DNA from: Daucus carota subsp. sativus
Lineage: Eukaryota > Streptophyta > Magnoliopsida > Apiales > Apiaceae
Assembly (NCBI RefSeq): GCF_001625215.2
Contig: NC_030383.2
Span: 56,968,949 to 57,032,948 of the forward strand
Direction of reading: 5' to 3'
DNA length: 64,000 nt
Below are positions 57,501-64,000 of the stretch, one piece after another (positions within the stretch are counted from its first letter, which is position 1; the number at the start of each line of letters is the position of its first letter). A program made the translations under genes and the position numbers. The notes beneath the pieces are model-generated. The model was not told the origin of the DNA. It saw only the letters and a list, made by a program, of their open reading frames with translations, and made no database searches.

Positions 57501-58287
57501 TAATAACTCTTTAAAAGTTGTAATTCAATACCTCAAACTTTGAAAGATTTTTTAAAAATCCTGATACAATACCTCTTTACTTTTAAAGAGTATTTAAAAG
57601 TTGTAATTGAATACACCTAGATTTTAAAAGTCAGTAAAAGTCATTAAAAGTCATGATACAATACCAGCCCCTTAGTCAATAAAACTTTAATGATCGGGAA
57701 AAAAAAACCCAAATGAAAGACACAAGATCAGCGGAAAAGAAGAAAATAAGGAGGAGAGCGCTGAGACTTATTATACAAACATACATTTTTCAGCTTAAGA
57801 CAAACATGCTCAATTGCCCAAGAATTATTGTTAAACCAGACCAAACCACCAAAAGAACACATCAAGTTTCTCCAAATTTAATTTCCTTAACACAAACACC
57901 AATCCTTAAGAAACCCCGTTACATAATTTTTTTAAAAAAAAATATTAATTGAGGCAAAAAGGTAATATTATACCTGACCCAGAACAGCATTAGGATGCAC
58001 AATGGCAGCAGGATGAATAAAGGCAGGGCTTTTCCCACCTGGGTTTTTCTCACCTGTGTGTAAAACCAACAAAAGAAACCAAATTGAATTAAATTAGTAG
58101 CTTGAGTGATTAAATAAAGTTAAAGTTAACAAAAAAGGGTTAAAAGAATGTGATAGATACAGGTGAGTGTTGAAGTGAAGCGTTTGAGTGTGATGTTGGT
58201 GAGAGAGATAGGTAAAGATGGTCTGTGTTGTAATTGCTTTTTTATAAGCCGGGAAAGTGCAGAGGAAGAGGACGGCGGCATGGGCAT
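51581..58287 (-). CDS. LPXA: UDP-N-acetylglucosamine O-acyltransferase LpxA, mitochondrial, ten exons
   Basis: Exons (minus strand) 58287-58161, 58053-57974, 56251-56127, 56015-55907, 54552-54460, 54353-54237, 54130-54047, 52574-52470, 51891-51805 and 51709-51581 join in phase to 351 residues. The first 42 residues ([20 protein letters not shown] onward) are Ser/Arg-rich without acids, a mitochondrial presequence. A left-handed beta helix of hexapeptide repeats follows, with [32 protein letters not shown] (catalytic His about 194) and [20 protein letters not shown]. The C-terminal helices include [20 protein letters not shown] and [12 protein letters not shown]. LpxA transfers a hydroxyacyl chain from ACP to UDP-GlcNAc, the first step of the lipid A-like pathway kept in plant mitochondria. 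Introns carry a foldback MULE, a SINE and other elements. Appears intact. Confidence 0.96.
54948..55609. mobile_element. Full-length foldback MULE-type element in LpxA intron 4
   Basis: The left end GGGTTAATTATCAAACCACT and right end (inverse GGGTCAATTATCAAATCACT) are flanked by ATAAAATATT on both sides (54938-54947, 55610-55619). The inverted arms include TGACAGGCTTCTGATTAGGT and GCAAGAGCTGG, and extend nearly to the centre (CAACAAACTCTACTATGGCT against AGCCATGGTAGAGTTTGTTG). The whole 662 bp can therefore form one long hairpin. No coding capacity. Confidence 0.85.
56577..56790. mobile_element. Possible GC-rich MITE (GGGATGG type)
   Basis: G/C-rich segment with GGGATGGTATTGATCCCGAT at the left and CCCTGATCCCCATCCCAATT at the right, unlike its A/T-rich surroundings and loosely inverted. 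It lies in LpxA intron 2. Superfamily and borders not certain. Confidence 0.35.
56873..57065 (+). mobile_element. tRNA-derived SINE (possible)
   Basis: An A-box-like TAGCCTAGCAGCAAGG and an exact B box GGGTTCGAATCCT about 40 bp later form an RNA polymerase III promoter. They are followed by a tRNA-unrelated body (CCAGACCTTACTAACAGCCC) ending in a T-rich tail near TTTTGTTTTGTC. In LpxA intron 2. No target duplication identified. Confidence 0.55.
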
Positions 58288-58394
58288 CAAGGCTGAGTTG
58301 AACGGGAAAGAAAATAATGAGATAGTTTATTCTTTGTGTTCACACTAATCAGGTAATCAGGGTTTTTTTTTTTACAATGCAGGCTTACCTGTTA

Positions 58395-58768
58395 GACCAT
58401 CTCCAACCATCTAAAGTTCTCGGCTAAAAGATGAGTTGACATACTTAAAATAAAAAGATTTAGCCAACAGGTTCAAAAACTCAACTCCATAAATTTAGCC
58501 AACCTCTTATGGATGGCTAAATTTGTCGAACCTCTACAGGTCTGTAAGAAAATCTGTAGAAAGATTGTACATCATTTATTACCGTATTGAACTGATATAT
58601 TCTATTTTAATAATTTAAAATATTAATAACATACAATTTTTAAATTATAGCCAACCAATATAGCCAGTACCATTGTAGCAAAATGTCTTACAGGTTCAGC
58701 AAATTTTACGTAATGCCTTACAGGTCCAATTTAGCCAACGATTATAGCCAACGCCGTTGAAGATGCTC
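58395..58768. mobile_element. Tourist-type MITE, copy 2
   Basis: Second member of the family at 9143-9536. The left end GACCATCTCCAACCAT has one change in the terminus (GAGCATC to GACCATC); the right end is GTTGAAGATGCTC. TTA borders at 58392-58394 and 58769-58771. Twenty bases shorter than copy 1. Confidence 0.87.
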
Positions 58769-58864
58769 TTACAAATTAGTATCTGTTCTAATAATTCTCT
58801 TACAATGTAGACTTAAATGTAGACTTATATGCCTTACAAATTAGTATATGTTCTAATAATTCTC
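58768..58864. repeat. 32 bp direct repeat pair
   Basis: CTTACAAATTAGTATCTGTT and the following CTAATAATTCTC (58768-58799) recur at 58833-58864 with one C-to-A change. The first copy begins exactly at the right TTA border of the Tourist MITE; the second ends exactly at the tRNA-like sequence. Confidence 0.85.
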
Positions 58865-58936
58865 GGGGTGAGCCAGAGTCGAACCCGGGTGTCCCGGGAC
58901 AACAGAGGATATGCCCGCCACTTGGGCTATCCAATC
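58865..58936 (-). mobile_element. tRNA-like sequence or SINE head
   Basis: The minus strand reads GATTGGATAGCCCAAGTGGC (A-box-like) and CCCGGGTTCGACTCTGGCTC (B box). The ends do not form a full acceptor stem. Likely a tRNA pseudogene or SINE head. Confidence 0.5.
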
Positions 58937-59150
58937 GTTCACACTAATCAGGTTAATTAAGAGTAATTTCAAGAAAAAAAAGTTAGCTGAAAAATATATT
59001 TTCTTATCAAAATGCTAAAATATTATGATTATTTAATAGATGTCGCTAATATTTTGTCTCTTTCGTAATAATAGTAATGATTTTATTTTTTTTATTATTA
59101 AAAAATATTTAGAATTATATGAGAATGAGCGCAATCTGATACGTAAATGG

Positions 59151-59225
59151 AACGTTTATACCTTGTTATACCCGGGTTTATACCTTGTTATACCCGGATT
59201 GTTAAACGTTTATACTTTGTTTACC
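59151..59225. repeat. Short tandem repeat GTTTATACCTTGTTATACCCG
   Basis: Two to three imperfect units of about 22-24 bp lie just before the MULE MITE at 59258. Confidence 0.7.
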
Positions 59226-59257
59226 TGAATTGTCACGAAGAGATGTGTATAAGTATA

Positions 59258-59450
59258 GGGTTTGTCTGGTGTGTGCCCATAAGCACATGCTACGCATTAA
59301 AATCTATAGAATTGGAGGGTTTTGACTGGTGTGGTGGTTATAAATGTAGGGGATCCATCATTATTAAAGAGGCTAAGCTAACAGAAACCATTCAAATTCA
59401 TCAATTTTGGTGCTTAATGTGTACCCATGAGCACACCATAAAAAAAACCG
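59258..59450. mobile_element. MULE-type MITE, 193 bp, second near-full copy
   Basis: Same ends and length as 8770-8962 (GGGTTTGTCTGGTGTGTGCC at the left, inverse CGGTTTTTTTTATGGTGTGC at the right). Flanks are ATAAGTATA (59249-59257) and ATAAGTACT (59451-59459), nearly matching 9 bp duplications. Confidence 0.82.
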
Positions 59451-60753
59451 ATAAGTACTATAATTTAAAAATATACATACATATAAATATAAATTTAAAC
59501 CCCAATTTTTGTTATTCAACACTCACCACAGTTATTTTTGTTCAAATAATATAAATATAAAATATATAAACAATATGTGGTTTAAAATTTCATAAAATAT
59601 TTTCAAAAAATATGTTTTATTATATCTTTGTGTTATAAATATTTCCAATAAATATCATTATTTTTTGAGATTCTGCACGTGATACCATTATAATTTAACA
59701 TGTGACTAATGTTTAGGAGAAGGAAGAGTATCACGTGTATGATTTTTAAAATATAAATATAAAATTCGTAAATTGAAAATATGAAATAACATCATATTGA
59801 ACACTTAAAATCACAAGACATCTTTTTAAATTTTCCCTGATATTAGAGATATGAGATATTTTTTTTTAACAGAAATTAAAAAAAACTCGTGCATTAATCA
59901 GGAGAAAAAGAGAGAAATAACATTAGCCTCCTCCATGTTCCAAATTTTGCTATGTTTTGACTTCAAAAAGAGTTATTTAAAGAATTTTGTCGAAGTTACA
60001 AGAAGTGGGCTTGCGTGGATGCTGGTAGGATTGGCAGGGCATTGTTTTAGTGGACATTCGGAGAAAGAAAAAAAAAGGCCATGCATATTTTCTACTTCAG
60101 ATTTACTCAACAAGTAAATGGTTCAGTGATTCATAGTTATCAATCGGTTTAAATCAAAATCAAACTTCAATAGTTTGATTTGGCATGATCTTTTACGGAA
60201 ACCAGCGCATATCAATGGATAATCACGGATGTTGGTTTTATTGAAGAATTTGACAAGGTTTCACACGGTTTCCAAATTGTTTTGGAGTGGAAACCATATT
60301 CTTATGGTGGGGGTGTCTGAATTCGTGTCAACACAATCTACAATTGTATTACATGATGTGGAGGAAGGAAAGAAAGCTAGGTTGGTGGCGGTTAGTGTCT
60401 TGACGATTATTGCTTTGGGAACGTGGATAAAGAAGAATGGATATGGATGGATTACACAAGAAGTAATCAAGTTAATTTAAGAAAGTGTGTAATGACGGTT
60501 CTTATCCAGTTTGATATCTCCGTTTCAGATTATTATCACTCATCGTTGCCAAACAGAACTGTTTAGGTAAGTTTCATGTGAAGAAGGCAATGAGCTAAGG
60601 TATTATATACTATTATATCACACACAATTTTATTTGTTGTGCACTAAGTCGGGGTCTTCACGGAAACCGTCTCTCTAGTCCAGGGGCATGGTCTGCTTAC
60701 ATCTTACACTATTCAGACCCTGCTCTAAGCGGGATATACCGAGTGGGTGTTTG

Positions 60754-61169
60754 GGAGTCCTCGCTTCTTGCTTGTTTTGACAAAAAACCAACTTCTGCAT
60801 TTTGGTGACCGTTTGGGAAAGAAGCTGGGGGTGCTTATTCTTGGTTAAAGTTTAAGAAATAAAGAAGCTACATTCTCTAGCTTTTTTCTCGTGCTTCTTC
60901 TCTTTTCACTTCTTTGTGGTCATTTATGTCGTTTTATATTTTAAATAAATTTGTCAAATGTCTATTTAATATTAATAATTCACAATTTCACATTATAATA
61001 AATCAAATTATCTTTTTGAAAAAACAGTCTTATAAATTTTAAAATGTGAACCTGAAAATTATGTATTAGCCAAACACTTAACTAACTTATAATTTCGAAT
61101 TTACTTATCACTTATAATCAACTTCTCCACTTTAATAAGTAACTTTTTTTAAGTTAAGCCAAACACCCC
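60754..61169. mobile_element. MITE-like element with GGGTGTTTGG / CCAAACACCC ends
   Basis: GGGTGTTTGGGAGTCCTCGC at the left and AGTTAAGCCAAACACCC at the right are inverted. The interior is A/T-rich and non-coding. Related in style to 44403-44744. Lies about 250 bp upstream of the MSAP/canopy-like gene, within its likely promoter. Confidence 0.55.
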
Positions 61170-61421
61170 CTGAGTATGTTTGGTTTGGTTTGGTTTATCT
61201 GGTATGATTGTCTCATGTTATTCATTTTTCTAATTTAAAACTATTTTCTTAATATTTTATAAATATAAAATATTTAAAATATTCAACGAACTAACCGAAC
61301 ATACAAACCTTGTGACAGTCTCAGAGTCGTCAAAAACCATCTCAATTTCCACAAAACCCTAATCAAAATTGAGATCTCAAATCCCACAAAACCCTAATCA
61401 AAATCAGCTGATTCAGATTGA

Positions 61422-64000
61422 ATGATGAATAAATCAACTCTGCTGATTGTACTTATATTATTTGTATACACATTTGTACCATCTCTTTGCTCCAAGAAAG
61501 CAGCTGCTGGGGTAGCCAGAAAAGAAGACATTCCGTACATTAAATGTGGGGTTTGTCAAAAACTCACAAATCAATTGTATCAGCAAGTTGAGGCTAAACA
61601 ACAGCAGATCTCTCCTAAAAAGGTCATCTTTTTTACGTGTGCGTTTTCTTGATGTAAGTTTGGTTGATTATTAGTTAGTGTGCTGTTTGAGTATGGGCTA
61701 ATCTTGGGGTTTTGATGATTTGATCAGATTTCGGAGTATGAAATTATCGAGATTGCGGAGAATGTTTGTAATTTGAAGAAACAAGAAGCGGATTGGATTC
61801 TGAAAATTGATATTGTTGAAGAAGGAGATAGATTGGAGGTGAGAATGGTGAATTTGGGCTTTAAATGCGGAGATTTTTGTGATCATTGTTGATTGGTTAA
61901 ATGTTGTTATATGTGAATGCCTGTTATGTGTGAGAGAGAATTAGCGATTATATATGAACTCACATTGTAAGTGAAAGCTGTAATAGTACAAGTAGATGAA
62001 AGTTTTTCTGTATCTTGTAGTAACAAACATTTTTGGTGTGTTTTGTGCTCAATTAGATAGACTTCGGTAACTGTCTTGAACTCTTACCCAGTTACCTATA
62101 AATATTCTTGTTTCAGCTTGTTGAATATGACTCTGAAGGACAGTGTAATTCAGAATGCAAAACGATTGAGCGGGCTTGTCAAGAGGTGATGACATTCATA
62201 TGTATTATTGCTGGAATATACTTTTGTGTAGTTTAGTGCTTAAATTGTACTGGAATTCTGTTTTGCGTTGCTTGATATACTAACATATTTTTCTTGCCTA
62301 AATGCAGATCATGGGGTACTATGATACAGATGTTGCAGAATTCTTGTACAAGAAAAAACCCCAGATTACTCAGTTGGTTGATTATCTCTGTAAAGACCTC
62401 AGTAAAGCATGCAGTACCAAGCCACCTCCGGTTCCTAAGGTAACAGCAATGAATCATTTTCATGATTGCTATCCCCGCTTCATGCACTTTTCAGTTACTG
62501 TCTAGGTCAGCCTATCTTTCTTGTTATCATGGTTCAAATAATACTCATTTGAGACCGGTGAGTAAAGTGATGTGGCATCCACTTCAGTGGCCACTTTGAT
62601 TAACCCATTTTTGATACCCGGGGGTACAAGAGAGGGGATGATGAATCAATTTGATTTCAAATATATTTACTTGAAGCAATCAATTGGAATCATTGAAAAC
62701 AAAATTAAATAAATGACTCGGAAAGAATATGAATTACATTAATGTTTTAAATTAGTTTTAATTAATGATCCAAAACTGTAATCCGAACATGCCTGTTCCA
62801 CTACTCTGACCCAGCACATGATACCAGAAATTATACCTCAAGCCTATATATCCTTAACCGATTCTTGATTCCAACCTCGTACCACTGTGTTCCAAACGAC
62901 CCCTAGGGATTGGCATCACATTTGGGAGATTCTGATATCCATAAAAAATAAAATGATATACATAATAAAATGCTAATTACCTCTTTTCCCATGTGAATAT
63001 TCAATGTGGTGTCTTAGGCCAATATTTTGAATTGTGTATCTTCTCTTTTTTTTTTTTTGAGCAGATTGTGGTATTTATTGTGAAACTTTCTCCAGTAGTG
63101 ATCATATTTGCCAAATAATATGAGCTAGTTCCCACATTTCCATATCATATTATATCCAAGCATCACTCCCGTGTAATGGACATAATATCACAGTGCATGC
63201 TCTAACTATGCTACCTCTTTTTAGTTGCATAAACTTCTTACATTGCTAAATAACGGAGAAATGTATTGGATGGAACTCGTGGAAGTAAGATCCTGCCTAA
63301 TTTTTGTAGTCCTGTGCTGCTTATGTTTTCAGAGTAGTGCTACATACAGTATCATGTAATACGTTACATGCAATTTTCCCAGCAATTTTTTCCTTGTAAT
63401 CTTTCTGAAGTAGAAGTTGTACTAATCCAAAGCACAGAGTGAGCTGGTCGAGTTTATATTCCATAATGAAAAAATAATTACCTATTGCATTTCAACAATG
63501 AGCTGCTTGGCATATGCAACTAAATTTAAATGTCTATTACATTTTAATCAGGGAAGGACTCCTGGTGAAGCATTTGTCCCGAAGTCAGTGAAGGAAGCAG
63601 AAATGGAGAAGCTTATGAAATCCATGGAGGTATGCATACATATCCTATATATGAAAAAGCCGAATTCTTTGTTTCCTGTCAACTTCTTACTGATTCTGAC
63701 ATCACTAATTCTTTGTGTCGCTATAATCTAGGGTATGCCTGGTGCACCTGGCATGAAAATGTATTCGAGGGATGATCTGATGAACAACATGCAAAATCTC
63801 GGAAACGAGGATGCAGATGAGGAAGATGATGATGATGACGACTCAGAGTTTCCCTCAAACCTGGTAAGAGAAGGATAATTATCTAGATGATATGGGTGTG
63901 CTTCGGGGCCTTAGGGGCAAGCACGCTTATTTACTGTGGAATATTACTAATATTTAAAAATATCTTGCAGGGAAAAGTTTTGAGGCAAAAAGAAGCTAAA
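61422..64000 (+). CDS. Canopy-like / TLR4 regulator and MIR-interacting MSAP family protein (partial at window end)
   Basis: Exons 61422-61622, 61728-61838, 62117-62185, 62308-62439, 63552-63629, 63732-63863 and 63971-64000+ are all in phase 0; the gene runs off the window. The N-terminus MMNKSTLLIVLILFVYTFVP is a signal peptide. The saposin-like MSAP domain has paired cysteines: YIKCGVCQKLTNQLYQQ, ENVCNLKKQEADWILK, GQCNSECKTIERACQE and VDYLCKDLSKACS. After it come PGEAFVPKSVKEAEMEKLMK, GMPGAPGMKMYSRDDLMNN and an acidic run of Asp/Glu. Animal canopy proteins are ER co-chaperones that help receptor folding; the plant members (for example At1g42480 as I recall) are little studied. ATG-ATG at 61422/61425 leaves a one-residue ambiguity. 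Confidence 0.93.

Larger units (their letters stand above)
58288..61421. other. Divergent spacer between the LpxA and MSAP/canopy-like genes
   Basis: Both flanking genes read away from this 3.1 kb, so both promoters lie here. It contains a Tourist MITE, a 32 bp direct repeat, a tRNA-like sequence, a MULE MITE and a MITE-like foldback near 60.75-61.17 kb. The segment 60180-60480 has an open frame ending KKNGYGWITQEVIKLI that I cannot assign. Confidence 0.6.

Noticed and set aside
60229-60480. 83-residue open frame as a gene
   Set aside because: No recognisable domain, no splice context and no clear promoter. KKNGYGWITQEVIK is not known to me, so I leave it as spacer.

Overview
This window is nuclear DNA from a flowering plant, almost certainly a eudicot. 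The genes have GT-AG introns, the spacers are very AT-rich, there is a nuclear type II tRNA-Leu, and Stowaway, Tourist, hAT-like and Mutator-like (MULE) elements are dense. The species cannot be fixed from the sequence. I rebuilt exon structures by reading splice sites and checking reading phase by hand; function calls rest on remembered protein families, since no search could be run.

Layout. 0-2 kb: an intronless nucleotide pyrophosphatase/phosphodiesterase. 3.9-5.7 kb: a four-exon URM1 gene. 6.48 kb: tRNA-Leu(AAG). 6.9-12.5 kb: a four-exon chloroplast thioredoxin of the ACHT type, with a 3.4 kb first intron packed with MITEs. 12.5-18.3 kb: an accessory block holding remnants of a class I trehalose-6-phosphate synthase and probably a MYB-CC factor; a copy of the next gene's promoter (182 bp, identical as I read it) lies at its left side. 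18.3-21.2 kb: a small EMB2752-like gene. 22.3-22.9 kb: an intronless PRA1 gene. 23-27.7 kb: AT-rich spacer with a Stowaway and a 1.25 kb TIR element set between two (TA)n tracts. 27.7-29.4 kb: a two-exon tetraspanin (minus strand). 30.5-34.1 kb: an RNase H-like retroelement scrap and an old gypsy-like fossil with tandem arrays. 35.2-35.9 kb: a large inverted repeat. 36.9-46 kb: doubtful small genes, three degenerate tRNA-Leu-like copies, and a nested MULE carrying a PPR gene fragment. 46.2-47.3 kb: a three-exon zinc-knuckle MYB repressor (minus strand). 51.6-58.3 kb: a ten-exon mitochondrial LpxA acyltransferase (minus strand). 61.4 kb to the right edge: a canopy-like/MSAP ER gene that continues past the window.

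The host genes do not form a pathway. They look like an ordinary gene neighbourhood that recalls one Arabidopsis chromosome 4 segment (NPP cluster, ACHT2, EMB2752, LpxA), stretched by transposon insertion. The most unusual parts are gene-fragment capture (TPS and MYB-CC pieces beside a copied promoter, and a PPR fragment inside nested MULEs) and the large hairpins that could feed small-RNA pathways. I found no CRISPR array, operon or prokaryotic system.
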